A stretch of DNA of 64,000 bases, taken from positions 1-64,000 of the forward strand of contig CANLMI010000002.1 in the NCBI GenBank assembly GCA_947492375.1, in the 5' to 3' direction. Under the pieces are notes generated by a model. That model searched no databases, was not told the DNA's origin, and worked only from the letters and a program-made list of their open reading frames with translations. This document shows, piece by piece, positions 37,085-48,200 of this stretch; the stretch's first letter is position 1; the number at the start of each line of letters is the position of its first letter. Both the position numbers and the translations under genes were made by a program. The stretch is from an uncultured Kordiimonas sp. (GTDB lineage: Bacteria > Pseudomonadota > Alphaproteobacteria > Sphingomonadales > Kordiimonadaceae).

Positions 37085-37114
37085 TGTAATGCCTCCAATA
37101 CACCAATGTAACAG

Positions 37115-37909
37115 TTATATCGCTACAATCCCTTTAATGTGGGGGTGTGATTCATAATTTAAAACCCGCACATCTTCGTATGTGAATGCAAATAAATCAT
37201 TAATATCAGGATTTAATTCTAAGGTCGGTAAAGAATAAGGCGTACGTGAAAGCTGTAAATCTGCTTGCTCTATATGATTGCTATATAAATGCGCGTCACC
37301 GAAAGTATGTACAAATTCACCCACATCCAAATTACAGGCCTGCGCAACCATGTGGGTTAACAGGGCATAAGAGGCAATATTGAAAGGTACACCAAGAAAA
37401 ACATCAGCACTGCGTTGGTACAACTGACATGATAGCTTACCTTCTGCCACATAAAACTGAAAAAGACAGTGGCATGGCGGCAATGCCATACTATCAACAT
37501 CAGCAACATTCCATGCCGACACGATAAGCCTACGGCTTTCTGGCGTGTTCTTAATTTGATCCAACAGGTTAACAATCTGATCTACTGTTGAGCCATCTGA
37601 TGTTGGCCAGCTTCGCCACTGATGACCATAGACAGGCCCCAATTCACCCTTTTCATCGGCCCATTCATCCCAGATACTTACGCCATTTTCTTTCAGGTAA
37701 GCGATATTGGTATCACCTTTCAGAAACCATAGAAGTTCGTGAATAATTGACTTTAGATGAAGCTTTTTTGTCGTAACCATCGGAAAGCCAGCACTAAGAT
37801 CAAAGCGCATTTGATGCCCAAAAACACTATAGGTGCCAGTACCAGTACGGTCACCGCGGTAGACACCATCCCGTCTAATACGTTCTAATAGTTCATGATA
37901 CTGTTGCAT
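37115..37909 (-). CDS. thyA: Thymidylate synthase
   Basis: Converts dUMP to dTMP with methylene-tetrahydrofolate. The 264-residue protein starts at the ATG at 37909, directly after a GGGGAAG ribosome binding site; longer readings add sequence foreign to the family. Catalytic Cys146 lies in [14 protein letters not shown]. The family motifs [22 protein letters not shown] and [19 protein letters not shown] are present. It is upstream of the histidine kinase and folA on the same strand. Confidence 0.97.
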   Translation of the reverse strand: MQQYHELLERIRRDGVYRGDRTGTGTYSVFGHQMRFDLSAGFPMVTTKKLHLKSIIHELLWFLKGDTNIAYLKENGVSIWDEWADEKGELGPVYGHQWRSWPTSDGSTVDQIVNLLDQIKNTPESRRLIVSAWNVADVDSMALPPCHCLFQFYVAEGKLSCQLYQRSADVFLGVPFNIASYALLTHMVAQACNLDVGEFVHTFGDAHLYSNHIEQADLQLSRTPYSLPTLELNPDINDLFAFTYEDVRVLNYESHPHIKGIVAI

Positions 37910-38049
37910 AGAGCTTCCCCTACTATAGCGCTTTTCTATTTCTATAAGATGTTCATCAATCAAGCACAAGAACACACTCTGTAAAACAGATAGTTTTACA
38001 AAATATCGTCCTAATGCGATTAAATGACTTTAATTTACAGTCAAAATTT

Positions 38050-38385
38050 CCTATATGAGAATTGCTGGGTTTCCAGCTATGGCGATAAACGGCGCAGTCA
38101 GTAGATGAGACGGACCCGGGGGCGGTACCCGGCACCTCCACCATAAAAAGCTTCCGATTTTAGGTTGTTTATGATGGGGGTGAAATAGGATCGACGTGTA
38201 TTGAACAGTGTTAGCTTTTCGTTCGGGATGGTACCGCCGCGATGGACCAAATTTTATAAATGCAAACGACAATGACGTCGAGTTCGCTGTTGCAGCGTAA
38301 GCTGTTCCAGTAAACACATTTATTAATTCCTGAGGATTGACGTCTTCAGGTGGGGGCTGGTCCACCTAGCAACAGAACGGACCAA
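38050..38385 (+). ncRNA. ssrA: tmRNA, circularly permuted two-piece form
   Basis: Rescues stalled ribosomes and tags nascent peptides for proteolysis. The acceptor piece comes first and ends ...CCCGGCACCTCCACCA (CCA at 38141-38143); the coding piece starts with GGGGGTGAAATAGGATCGACG at about 38176. GGGGGTG (38176-38182) pairs with CACCTCC (38133-38139) as the seven-base acceptor stem. The resume codon GCA at 38262 opens the tag frame ANDNDVEFAVAA, with TAA at 38298-38300. The coding piece then folds into stems such as AGGTGG/CCACCT and GGTCC/GGACC. The permuted layout is diagnostic of alphaproteobacteria. Outer ends are approximate. Confidence 0.93.
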
Positions 38386-38393
38386 TTCTAAAC

Positions 38394-38768
38394 TTATGAA
38401 TACATCTTCAGATCATCGCAGTCATCAGCGCCGAGTTGGAGGGCGCGGATTTGGACACAGGTAAAAGCAAAAGCTGTATCCTCAAATGATTGACCGCTAA
38501 TTGCGTAGAGGAAACGGGTCACAGCTCGACCGATGAAATCCGACCTGGAAACATCTTCAATGTCATTGCCTTCCAATTCGTCAAGGGTATCAGAATCTGT
38601 TCCAAAGATTTTTTCGATATTAAAAATAATAGGCTCGATAAAACGTGGCTCTAACTGCCCAAACAAGAACATTAGTTTTTCGGTCATATGCTGAAAAGAC
38701 ATTAACGTATTGTCTTCTTGATAAGCCTTGACTTCAGAGGTACCCATTTGAAAATCAATGATATTCAT
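38394..38768 (-). CDS. Hypothetical protein
   Basis: This 124-residue acidic protein has no signal peptide or membrane helix. No family was recognised. Features are a mid-region rich in hydrophobic helices (MTEKLMFLFGQLEPRFIEPIIFNIEKIF), an acidic stretch (TDSDTLDELEGNDIED) and a Cys near the end. The stop codon lies only about ten bases past the 3' end of the convergent tmRNA gene. It is preceded on the same strand by the LuxR-type regulator, 145 bases away, and could be its target. Confidence 0.6.
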   Translation of the reverse strand: MNIIDFQMGTSEVKAYQEDNTLMSFQHMTEKLMFLFGQLEPRFIEPIIFNIEKIFGTDSDTLDELEGNDIEDVSRSDFIGRAVTRFLYAISGQSFEDTAFAFTCVQIRALQLGADDCDDLKMYS

Positions 38769-38913
38769 TTTTTGCTCCCAACCATTTATAGCTGGAAGAT
38801 TAGAATATTGCTAAAAGCCCCCCAACTATTTAAAAGTATCTAAACAAACTTTAAAATACTTTTCCATAGGCTGATCAGTCTGGTATTTTTCTAACCAGTA
38901 GTTATTAAACAAC

Positions 38914-39744
38914 TTATAAATGAATTTGATTTGTGAAATATGCCCTTAATACTGCTTCAATACGTGTATGTACACCCATTCGCCTTTTTGCTCCTTCTAC
39001 ATGAGCATGAACGGTGCCTTCCGCAAGGTTAAGAATACTAGCAATTTCAGAATCAGTTTTCCCCATACTGACCCAATATAAACACTCCTGCTCACGGGGC
39101 GATAATTTACCAACTGTATCCAGCCCTTGGCCTTTTCCCTTTGCAGATTTTGCGGTGTTTATTCTTATACTCGCTTCCAAAAATGCAGGAGCAATTAGTG
39201 TTACAGCCTGCTTCGCATCAACAGTAGCTTCGTATTTATCAGAAATAAAACTAACCGCAGATACGGTAACACCAGTAAAATGAAGCGGTACCGTATAGCC
39301 AAAGGCCATCCCACATGCATCAAGATCAGAAAAGAAAGCATGTTCCCGCGCATCCAACGTATTTATAAAATCAGGATCCGACCATTCAAACGCTGTCAAT
39401 CGCTTAGCTGCGTATTTTAAAATGGGGTTAATCTTAATTTTTTTGGAGTTTAAATAGGTCTCCATATGGTCAGCACTTAAGTTTGACATTACTAGTCTGC
39501 CAGCGTCATTCATAATATTGTGACAGGGCGAACATATATAGAAATCAAACGCCAACACTCGAAGTAATTCGCTTAATTCACCTTTTAATTCTGACATTGA
39601 TTTTGCTGAACGGGAATATTCACAAAATGATACTGCACTTTTTGTGTATTGGTTATCAAACTTAAGCACTAGTACTTCCCGTATTATTGAAATGCAGCCT
39701 CTATTTTCTTGAAATACTGAGAAGCCCCGATCAATTTCCGGCAC
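38914..39744 (-). CDS. LuxR-family regulator with autoinducer-binding-type domain
   Basis: This protein of about 276 residues as read has an N-terminal autoinducer-binding fold (about 60-190; FDFYICSPCHN, NPILKYAAKRLTAFEWSDPDF, ACGMAFGYTVPLHFTG). A GerE/LuxR helix-turn-helix follows at about 210-270 (LSPREQECLYWVSMGKTDSEIASILNLAEGTVHAHVEGAKRRMG). No acyl-homoserine-lactone synthase gene is in the window, so it may be a solo receptor. The first 48 residues may not be translated: an internal Met at about residue 49 (MSELKGEL) begins the domain proper. Confidence 0.85.
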   Translation of the reverse strand: MPEIDRGFSVFQENRGCISIIREVLVLKFDNQYTKSAVSFCEYSRSAKSMSELKGELSELLRVLAFDFYICSPCHNIMNDAGRLVMSNLSADHMETYLNSKKIKINPILKYAAKRLTAFEWSDPDFINTLDAREHAFFSDLDACGMAFGYTVPLHFTGVTVSAVSFISDKYEATVDAKQAVTLIAPAFLEASIRINTAKSAKGKGQGLDTVGKLSPREQECLYWVSMGKTDSEIASILNLAEGTVHAHVEGAKRRMGVHTRIEAVLRAYFTNQIHL

Positions 39745-39883
39745 AAGGATTAAACATTATGATATAAAATACAATTTTTTTCGCTTTAAACATTCCACAA
39801 TCACTAAAAAATAAAGCAAAATTGAGCACGCTAATTGGCATAATTACTAAAAATAACTAATTTTCTCTTCACCTTGTTGTTTT

Positions 39884-39898
39884 CTGTTATTATAACAG
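39884..39898. promoter_or_regulatory. Perfect 15-bp palindrome upstream of sspB
   Basis: CTGTTATTATAACAG is fully dyad-symmetric around one central base and lies 40 bases before the sspB start codon, overlapping a TATAAC-like -10. It could be an operator for a Fur/Zur-like or other dimeric regulator. No further evidence is visible. Confidence 0.4.
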
Positions 39899-39937
39899 CC
39901 AAAATTACGTAATCGCTGACTGTGATAGAGAATATCA

Positions 39938-40537
39938 ATGGCTGACACCTATATTGACTATGACTCCAAGGTACAAAACGCTCTACGAAGCGTTGTGCGA
40001 AGTGTTTTGATCGATACTGAAAAAGAAGGCTTGGCTGGCGAGCATCATTTTTACATCGCCTTCAAGACTCAGGCGGAGGGCGTTATGATCCCCGACCATC
40101 TGGTATCTCGCTTTCCTGACGAGATGACAATTGTGCTGCAACACAAATACTGGGGCTTAAAGATTTTTGAAGACTATTTTGAAATTGGTTTATCTTTTAA
40201 CCAAACCCCAGAACATCTGACTATTCCCTTTGCCGCTGTAACAGGCTTTGTTGATCCTAGTGTCCAGTTTGCATTGCAATTTCACGATGAAAACAACACG
40301 GTACCGATCACTTCCGAGGGCAACAATGAAAGTATTTTCCCCGCAGATGCTACACCTTCGGGGGAAACAAGCAACATCCAGGTTTCATCACTTCCCACAC
40401 AAACCAAACAAGTTGCCGGCAAAAAAGAACAATCAACATCCCAAAACAGCGACCTTAATGAACAATCGCAGCAGGATGGAAAAGATAATAACGACAGCGA
40501 TAACGTTGTTACGCTGGATGCTTTCAGGAAAAAGTAA
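39938..40537 (+). CDS. sspB: SspB-type ClpXP adaptor, alphaproteobacterial form
   Basis: Delivers ssrA-tagged proteins to ClpXP. The 199-residue protein has a compact N-terminal substrate-binding fold (about 10-120; LRSVVRSVLIDTEKEGLAGEHHFYIAFKT...ARFPDEMTIVLQHKYWGLKIFEDYFEIGLSFNQTPEHLTIPFAAVTGFVDPSVQFALQF with small differences). A long low-complexity Ser/Gln/Asn linker follows, then a C-terminal ClpX-binding tail (VVTLDAFRKK). The tmRNA gene that makes its substrates lies about 1.5 kb upstream. Confidence 0.93.
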   Translation: MADTYIDYDSKVQNALRSVVRSVLIDTEKEGLAGEHHFYIAFKTQAEGVMIPDHLVSRFPDEMTIVLQHKYWGLKIFEDYFEIGLSFNQTPEHLTIPFAAVTGFVDPSVQFALQFHDENNTVPITSEGNNESIFPADATPSGETSNIQVSSLPTQTKQVAGKKEQSTSQNSDLNEQSQQDGKDNNDSDNVVTLDAFRKK

Positions 40538-40615
40538 CAGAGTAGAACATATGCAATAGTTATTTGCGCGGCTTATAGTCTTATCAACTCCCCTCCCTAA
40601 ATATAGAGGCCCCAC

Positions 40616-42226
40616 ATGACCGAATGGAAATATTCTAAACTCTTTCAAGTCAATAAAGATGATACGCCGTATAGAAAAATAACAAGTGACTTTGTCTCAA
40701 CAATTGAGGTTGAGGGTAAAACAATACTCAAAATTGACAACGAAGGCTTAGAATTATTATCGCGTGAAGCGATGGCCGATATTGCACACCTCCTACGCCC
40801 TGGCCACCTCCAGCAACTAACCGACATTCTAGCTGACAATGAAGCAAGCGATAACGATCATTTCGTAGCAAAAGAACTTTTAAAAAACGCCAACATTGCC
40901 GCAGGGCGTGTACTTCCAAGTTGTCAGGATACAGGAACAGCCATTGTCGTTGGTAAAAAAGGCCAGGATGTCTGGACTGACGGTGATGACGCCGGGCCGC
41001 TTACTGAAGGTATCATGCACACCTACACTGAAACCAATCTTCGGTATAGTCAGATGGCACCCTTATCGATGTACAAAGAAGTAAACACCAAGAATAATAC
41101 ACCTGCGCAGATCGATATATACGCTAACACTGGCAATGAATATCACTTCCTCTTTATGGCCAAAGGTGGCGGCAGCGCAAACAAAACATTTCTTTTCCAG
41201 CAAACGCCAGCAACACTCCGCGAAGATCGGATGCTCGCGTTCCTGGAAGAGAAAATCAAAACTCTGGGAACAGCAGCCTGCCCACCCTATCACCTTGCGA
41301 TAACGATTGGCGGTTTGTCCGCAGAGCAGAACCTCTCAACCGTGAAGAAAGCATCTGCTCGCGACCTTGATAACTTACCAACAACAGGCGATGAAACCGG
41401 ACGCGCTTTCAGAGACGTGGAAATGGAAGAAAAAATCCATAAAATGACCCAAAATCTTGGTATTGGCGCTCAGTTTGGTGGTAAATACTTCTGCCATGAC
41501 GTGCGCGTTATCAGACTGCCTCGTCACGGCGCGAGCTTGCCTGTCGGGATTGGCGTGTCCTGTTCAGCGGATAGACAAGCAAAAGCAAAAATAACGTCGG
41601 AAGGCATCTTCATCGAGCAACTGGAAACCGACCCGGCTAAATATATGCCTGAGATAACGGAAAGCAACCTGTCAGACGAAGTTGTAAAAATCAATCTCAA
41701 TCGGCCAATGAAAGAGATTTTAGCAGAGCTTACCAACTATCCAATCAAAACACGCTTAAGCCTAACCGGTACGATCATTGTTGCAAGAGACCTCGCGCAC
41801 GCACGTATTCAAAAAATGATAGAAGACGGCGCTGAAATGCCCGATTATTTCAAGGATCATATTATCTATTATGCTGGCCCGGCTAAAACGCCAGAAGGCT
41901 ATGCATCCGGATCTTTCGGCCCAACCACAGCCGGGCGTATGGATAGTTATGTCGGCCCATTCCAAAAATTGGGGGGCAGTATGATTAGCCTCGCAAAAGG
42001 GAACCGATCCCGTGACGTTACAAAAGCATGCGAAGAAAATGGCGGCTTCTATCTTGGTTCAGTCGGCGGGCCTGCCGCAGCACTTGCTCAAGACAATATC
42101 ACAAAGATAGAAACACTTGATTTTGCTGACCTCGGCATGGAAGCAGTTTGGAAGATTGATGTTGTTGATTTCCCAGCGTTCATTGTTGTAGATGACAAAG
42201 GTAATGATTTTTTCAAAGCGCTGTAA
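40616..42226 (+). CDS. Fumarate hydratase, class I (iron-sulfur)
   Basis: Hydrates fumarate to malate in the TCA cycle. The 536-residue protein of the FumA/FumB type has an N-terminal 4Fe-4S catalytic domain with cluster-binding cysteines in [28 protein letters not shown] and [10 protein letters not shown]-terminal beta domain contains the [29 protein letters not shown] segment. It follows sspB by 78 bases on the same strand and precedes a GNAT gene by 12 bases. Oxygen-sensitive class I enzymes occur in many aerobic alphaproteobacteria. Confidence 0.95.
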   Translation: MTEWKYSKLFQVNKDDTPYRKITSDFVSTIEVEGKTILKIDNEGLELLSREAMADIAHLLRPGHLQQLTDILADNEASDNDHFVAKELLKNANIAAGRVLPSCQDTGTAIVVGKKGQDVWTDGDDAGPLTEGIMHTYTETNLRYSQMAPLSMYKEVNTKNNTPAQIDIYANTGNEYHFLFMAKGGGSANKTFLFQQTPATLREDRMLAFLEEKIKTLGTAACPPYHLAITIGGLSAEQNLSTVKKASARDLDNLPTTGDETGRAFRDVEMEEKIHKMTQNLGIGAQFGGKYFCHDVRVIRLPRHGASLPVGIGVSCSADRQAKAKITSEGIFIEQLETDPAKYMPEITESNLSDEVVKINLNRPMKEILAELTNYPIKTRLSLTGTIIVARDLAHARIQKMIEDGAEMPDYFKDHIIYYAGPAKTPEGYASGSFGPTTAGRMDSYVGPFQKLGGSMISLAKGNRSRDVTKACEENGGFYLGSVGGPAAALAQDNITKIETLDFADLGMEAVWKIDVVDFPAFIVVDDKGNDFFKAL

Positions 42227-42238
42227 TAAAACACTGTA

Positions 42239-42694
42239 ATGATGACCGATTGCGTTATTAAACCAGCAGTATCAAAGGCTGAATTAGCAGCAGCCTTTGA
42301 TTTAATCTATGCGCTCGCGGTGCATGAAAACTCAGAAGCCAGTTTCAAAATTACCAGAGATGACTTCATCAGAAGAGCATCTGGAAAATCGCCGATTATC
42401 ACTGTTTTTATCGCTCTATTAAACAATACGGTCGTTGGCGTTACAACTTATGTAACCCGCTTTCACATCTGGAATAACTCTCAAATACTTGAACTGGATG
42501 ATTTATATGTTAATCCGGATATCCGAGGAAAAGGCATTGGTAAAAGCCTTTTGCAAACTGTGGGCAATGAGGCCAGAAAATTAGGCGCCGCAGTAAAATG
42601 GCAAGTAAAACAAGACAATATAAATGCCATTAAATTATATAAACATATTGGTGCAAATTATACAGAATCAGGAATATGCTTCTGGCAACCATAA
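42239..42694 (+). CDS. GNAT-family N-acetyltransferase
   Basis: This 151-residue acetyltransferase fold has the CoA-binding motif A in LDDLYVNPDIRGKGIGKSLLQTVGNEARKLGAAVKWQV, followed by the motif B segment NAIKLYKHIGANYTESG. The acceptor is unknown; the family includes polyamine, amino acid and protein N-acetyltransferases. It begins 12 bases after fumarase and is probably the last gene of that transcript. A 700-base region without a gene follows. Confidence 0.88.
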   Translation: MMTDCVIKPAVSKAELAAAFDLIYALAVHENSEASFKITRDDFIRRASGKSPIITVFIALLNNTVVGVTTYVTRFHIWNNSQILELDDLYVNPDIRGKGIGKSLLQTVGNEARKLGAAVKWQVKQDNINAIKLYKHIGANYTESGICFWQP

Positions 42695-43395
42695 CAAGGG
42701 TTTCGGCCAGATTAGCAGGTAATTTTCTTATGAAACTACTCTTTAGTCATTCAACGCTAAAACTATAAATTGGCTATAATTCAGGCAGCATTTTCGGAAG
42801 GTTTGCTTCCTCAACCACCTCAAGCCCACCATCATACTTTAAAAGTAAACGATATATGTTCGAGCCTAACGCACTTCCTTAGGTGGTGTTTCGCCGCGAA
42901 ACCTCTCAAACTGTGCCCAATAAGCTGCCACTTTGCCAGCCCTTTTCACCAAAACCTATTTTCCAAAAACTAAAATTGCTAAATCATCAGTCTGTCTTGA
43001 AAGCGATACTGCAACCACCATGCCCTACACATGATGGCAGAGAGAAATATAAATCTTGGGCTCTTGACTATCGCCTGAATTTAAATCGTTATCTAAATAA
43101 TCACGCCTATAAAATACGGCCTGCGGATCATTTAACCATAAAGTTGCTCGTGCATATTAACCATTACATTTCCAGTCTCATTTATATTAGTCATTGATTT
43201 TCCCAACCTCTATTCTGGGAACAATGGCTTTCTTGTTAATCACTTTGAATATAGGCATTACGTTTACATTAAGATATTGAGAAGTCCTTGCTCAATTGAC
43301 GACAAACGTTTAGAAACCTCCCCTTACAGCTAAATCACGACCAATATGACACGCACTATCGAGCTAGAGAAAAGTGCAAAACTAAAGGACTTCCT
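42695..43395. other. Long intergenic region with no supported gene
   Basis: About 700 bases without a convincing gene. The open readings on the plus strand (for example 42883-43197) lack ribosome binding sites, family resemblance and codon bias. A stretch around 43030-43150 translates to a plausible-looking but unrecognised segment (DGREKYKSWALDYRLN) and could be a gene remnant. The last 40 bases hold the SulP ribosome binding site (AAAGGA). No hairpin, tRNA or repeat stands out. Confidence 0.5.
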
Positions 43396-44958
43396 GTGGT
43401 AAATAACATGCTAATGTCACTACGCAGTATGACACCAAATGTCATAAAAACTGAAGTTTTGTCTGGGCTCACCGTTGCTTTGGCATTAGTGCCAGAAGCT
43501 GTAGCATTTGCATTTGTCGCACAAGTACATCCGCTAGTTGGCCTTTATGCTGCGTTCATTGTAGGCCTGATCACGGCTTTATTTGGTGGTCGCCCTGGCA
43601 TGATTTCAGGGGCAACAGGCGCTCTTGCCGTTGTTATGGTCAGCCTTGTTGTTACACATGGTGTTCAATATCTGTTTGCTACAGTTATTTTAATGGGCAT
43701 TTTACAAATTTTTGCGGGTATTTTTCGGCTCGGTAAATTTATTCGCATGGTTCCACACCCTGTTATGCTCGGGTTTGTAAATGGATTAGCAATTGTTATT
43801 TTTCTTGCTCAACTAACTCAGTTCAAGGACACTTCCGGCGCCTGGATCACGGGAAATACGCTGTTTCTGATGCTTGGCCTGACCGGATTAACAATGGCGA
43901 TTATTTGGGGTAGCGGTAAATTTATCAAAGCAATTCCAGCCCCTCTTCTTGGAATATTTATAGTATCAGCTATCGTTATTGGCTTTGATCTTGATGTTTC
44001 AAGAGTAGGCGACTTAGCATCGATCAAAGGCAGTTTGCCCATCTTCCATATCCCCGATGTACCACTTACGTTTGAAACTTTGAAAATCATATTCCCATAC
44101 AGCTTGATCTTAGCAGCAATTGGATTAATCGAATCTCTCCTTACATTGAACCTAGTCGCAGAAATAAAAGAGTCAAAAGGCGGTGCCAGTCAGGAATGTC
44201 TGGCACAAGGCACAGCAAACGTTGTCACTGGTTTTTTTAGTGGCATGGGTGGTTGCGCCATGATTGGCCAGAGTATGATCAACGTCAACTCAGGCGGGCG
44301 TACACGGCTCTCCGGTACAAGTGCTGCCTTATTTCTGTTGGCATTTATTTTGTTCGGCAGTGGCCTCATTGAACAAATTCCACTAGCTGCGCTTGTGGGT
44401 GTAATGTTCATGGTTGTAATAGGTACTTTTGCGTGGTCCAGCTTTCGAATTATAAATAAAATCCCTCGCTCTGATGCTTTTGTCCTTATTCTTGTATCGG
44501 GTGTCACCGTTATCAGTGACCTTGCTATTGCCGTTGTTGTTGGTGTTATCGTATCGGCACTTGTATTTTCATGGCAAGCTGCTAAGCGCATCGAAGCCCG
44601 GAAATGCCTTCTATCAGAAAATCAAAAACTATATGAAATGCATGGCCCGCTTTTCTTTGGTTCAATTGCAAGTTTTCATGAAATATTTGACCCTAAAAAT
44701 GACCCCGATGATGTTATCATAGACTTTTTGGATTGCAGGGTATGGGACCATTCAGGTTTACAAGCAATTGACAGTTTAGCGGAACGATATAAGTCAGCAG
44801 GAAAGTCCTTACACTTAAGGCATTTAAGCGGCGATTGCCGTTCCTTACTACAAAAGGCTGGCCATATGGTGGAAGTTTCAGTGATCGAAGATCCTGAATA
44901 TGGTGTCGCCGTCGATTATGAAGGACGGCTTGAAAAAGAAGATGCTGCGATATCTTGA
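43396..44958 (+). CDS. SulP-family anion transporter with STAS domain
   Basis: Inner-membrane transporter of sulfate, bicarbonate or a similar anion. The 520-residue protein has a 10-14-helix core beginning with the SulP signature [59 protein letters not shown] and a conserved [27 protein letters not shown]-terminal STAS domain (about 415-500; [27 protein letters not shown]) completes it. The GTG start at 43396 is seven bases after AAAGGA. The substrate cannot be read from sequence. It is followed by a small RHH protein. Confidence 0.93.
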   Translation: MVNNMLMSLRSMTPNVIKTEVLSGLTVALALVPEAVAFAFVAQVHPLVGLYAAFIVGLITALFGGRPGMISGATGALAVVMVSLVVTHGVQYLFATVILMGILQIFAGIFRLGKFIRMVPHPVMLGFVNGLAIVIFLAQLTQFKDTSGAWITGNTLFLMLGLTGLTMAIIWGSGKFIKAIPAPLLGIFIVSAIVIGFDLDVSRVGDLASIKGSLPIFHIPDVPLTFETLKIIFPYSLILAAIGLIESLLTLNLVAEIKESKGGASQECLAQGTANVVTGFFSGMGGCAMIGQSMINVNSGGRTRLSGTSAALFLLAFILFGSGLIEQIPLAALVGVMFMVVIGTFAWSSFRIINKIPRSDAFVLILVSGVTVISDLAIAVVVGVIVSALVFSWQAAKRIEARKCLLSENQKLYEMHGPLFFGSIASFHEIFDPKNDPDDVIIDFLDCRVWDHSGLQAIDSLAERYKSAGKSLHLRHLSGDCRSLLQKAGHMVEVSVIEDPEYGVAVDYEGRLEKEDAAIS

Positions 44959-44990
44959 CCCTAGGTTCATTTTAGCTGCATCATGTTTTC

Positions 44991-45227
44991 ATGTTTGACC
45001 TCGAAGACGCAAAATTAAAGAAACGTTCGGTGACCATTGCAGGGCACCGAACATCCATTTCATTAGAGCAATGCTTCTGGAGGCATCTAAAACGGTATGC
45101 TGATCAAGACGGATTATCGCTTAATGAGATCATCCGACAACTCGATGAAGCAAGATCAAGATCTCTCTCAGGCAGTATCAGAGCGTACATTATTCAGCGA
45201 TTGGAAAACGAAACCCATCCCGTTTGA
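44991..45227 (+). CDS. Ribbon-helix-helix domain protein
   Basis: This 78-residue protein of the RHH_4 type is common in alphaproteobacteria. The beta-strand SVTIAGHRTSISLEQCFWRHLKRYADQDGLSLNEIIRQLDEAR is followed by a helix and a short tail. It probably binds DNA as a dimer, though such proteins are poorly characterised. It lies 32 bases after the SulP gene on the same strand and may be co-transcribed with it. It is convergent with the AsmA-like gene. Confidence 0.85.
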   Translation: MFDLEDAKLKKRSVTIAGHRTSISLEQCFWRHLKRYADQDGLSLNEIIRQLDEARSRSLSGSIRAYIIQRLENETHPV

Positions 45228-45280
45228 AATTTTCACACTACATTTAAAACGTAACTGAAACAGATATCAGATAGTTTTAA

Positions 45281-48200
45281 TTAATTACCATCATCGGGCT
45301 TAGTTTCTTCGTCTTTCTTTCTTCGCTGTTTCTTCTTAAGCTGCGATAAAACACCGAAGGCACTTTCAAAAACCGAGCTGCCAGCGCTTTTTGGCTTTTG
45401 TTGCCCTCCACTAGAATCAGCTTTTTCAAAACCTTGAAAAATACTTGAACGTAAGCGCCTTTCTATACCAGCCAGAACAAACCGCTCAAGTGCACGGCTT
45501 TGCCATTCGCCAGTAGGGGCTGACAGTGGGCCTTTATAATTAACAGGTATTGCAGGAGCATCCAGCGGTTGGCTAAGGGCCAAACCTCCTTGGATATCCA
45601 TGAATTCATCAACTAAATTAATTTGGCCGTCTAATCCCAACTGCCCCCAATTACCGTCAGCTTGAAATGTTTCAATCAATGCAACACCACTATCAAAAGA
45701 AAAGCGCGTTTCCAGTTTTCCAAAGGTAGTGTTTCCGCCCCGCAGCCGGTTACCTATTACACCGAGAAAGTTCCGCCCTGAAGATGCACTGCGAATATCG
45801 TTTACAAGTGATGGGACATCAAGAAAAGATAAAGTACCAGCTTCACTCAAGAAGCTACCCTGACCGTTCAGGTTTCTAATTAAAGACTTGGTATTTTGAC
45901 CTTGTGTTGCGAGCGCAAAGTTTACAGAGCTATCTCCCGAAATAAAGTCACTATACCCCGCTCCGGTTAACATTTTAGCTAAATCGATATAATCAGCGGA
46001 AAACTCTACTTCAATCGTTGGAACAGCCTTCAGGCCAACAGTAAAACGGCCTGTAACAGGTTTCAGGTTAAGGCTGGCATTTTGCCCCAAGCCTAAAAAT
46101 GCATGCCCATCGCCAATTGTGAACCGAGCATTTTGCAGTGATAAATTTTGACCGAAAAGGTCAATATTATCCAAGGTAATATCAACATCTCCGAGATACT
46201 CTTCATATCCGGCAAAGTTAAAACTTTCAGACGATGCTTGATTTGATGCAGGCTGCCGGGCACTGGCTGCCTGCTCACTTTGACCAGACGATAATGTATC
46301 TGAGTTTATTGACCAATTCTGAAGTGATATATCACCGTTCAAGCGCTTCCCTTGTCCGGTTAAGTTTCCTGCAAAAACTGCATTACCATTTCTAATCTCA
46401 GCGCCATTAAGCGACCATGTATCGTTTTTCAGGCTGGCTTTACTTCTAAGTGAAATACCGCTAGCGGGGTCTGGCACGGGTAGATTCAATGACATATTCT
46501 CCAATAATCCGCCTGCATTAGGGTGATTAAAGGAAAAATCAGCAGAAAGATCAGCATCCATTAACCGGGTGTCTGCGATCAATTGCCCATTCTCAACACT
46601 GCCATTGACCTTAATGGCAATTGCCTCGCTGTTCGCCCTCTTTTCTAATGACAATGTCACATCAACTGGTAACTGGTTTACAGAAAGGCCTGCTGTTTGA
46701 AGAACCTTAGACAAATCATTATGTTCGAATTTTCCCTGAAGAGAGGCTTTGCCAAGAGCATTATCAATCACGCCAATATCGCCGCTCAAAGTCCAGGCAA
46801 TTTTACGGCTATGCCTAAAATCTGCAACCACTGTGAGGCTATCGATAGGCCCGCTTACAGACAAATTACCCGTTGCAGTTTTTAAGTCTAAATCGTCAAT
46901 ATATTGAACGCTTTGAGGCGCGAACTCCCCGATAATATCAAGAGGCCAATTTGACAAACCAGAATTCAATTCATAGCGCAAATCATCACTGCCTGCTCCA
47001 GCAAGTTCAATAGCAGCCGTAGAATTTAGAGACCCTTTACCCTGCGCTGAGGTGAATTTCGAGATTCGAACACCTTTGGGCCCTGCACGGCCTTTAATCG
47101 CAATATTTTTAAACTGTTTATCGCGCCATAAAAGGCTTTTGCCATTCAGTTGAAAAGACAAGTTATCTTTTGGAAAATACGCCGCAATATTCTGCGATTG
47201 GCTTGTACTTTCCTGGGTTTTCTCGGCCTTTGCGTCTGCACTATTATTATTGCCTGCCAAATATGCATCAAGGTTTACTTGGTCGACATCCAGCACTACA
47301 TCTGTAATGTAAGCTCCCGTATAACCGCCATCCATACTCCCGGAAAAGTTAGTCGTGTCAATATTGCCCTCAATATCCACAACTTGCCACTTTTTTGGAT
47401 CAAATTGGATTTTAGCAGCAACCTTTGAGGTTGCTAATCTACCAGCAGGCAGTGTTTCGTGAACAGATAAGCCAAGCCAATTTAAAAAGGCCGGAAATTG
47501 GCCGGAAATAAACGATATACCGCCATTACCTTGCACACCATTTTCCAAATCAACAGCCACCTGAGCTGCGATACCGGTTCCTCCAGGCAACAAAGCCTGA
47601 AACTTGGAAACTTCAACGCGATTTTTAGTAATTTCCAGAACAGTATCAACATTCCTGATTGTATCACCGTTAAAGATAATACCTTCGATTGTTGTATCCA
47701 AAGTGCCTGTAATTGGTAAATTAACGGCTTGAGTGCCTTCTGGTGTGCGGTCAATATCATTATCATTCTGAGCAGATTTATTCTCAATTGAAAATGCTTC
47801 CCATAAACCACTATCTACTACACCTAATGATAACGAACCGGTCAAGTTTGAACGTTCTTCCAACAGGGCAACAGTCAAATCCAAACGCCCCCGAGTTTGA
47901 TTAACGTCAAGTTGTTTTGATACAATTGAATAAACCCCGCCGTTTCCTTCAATCTGCAAATCAACTAAAAACGGAATAACGGCTTCACCAAATGTAGTGC
48001 CAGCTCCTGAAACTTTTGAAATACCAGATAAAAACTGCGTTAAATTATCGCCTGACACTGTAGTTCGGCCAACCAAACCAACATCACGACCATACCGACC
48101 TGAAAGCGAAACAGTAGCGCCAGCAATATCAAGGTCAGTTTTAATGGATGTCTCTGCGCGACTGGCAACAGGGCGTAATCTTCCGGAAACGCCAATTCTT

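Noticed and set aside
38051-38365. Minus-strand 104-codon open reading over the tmRNA gene
   Set aside because: The region is a complete tmRNA with tag frame and acceptor stem; the reading is a by-product.
42883-43197. 104-codon reading in the long gap
   Set aside because: No ribosome binding site and no family; kept only as a possible remnant.
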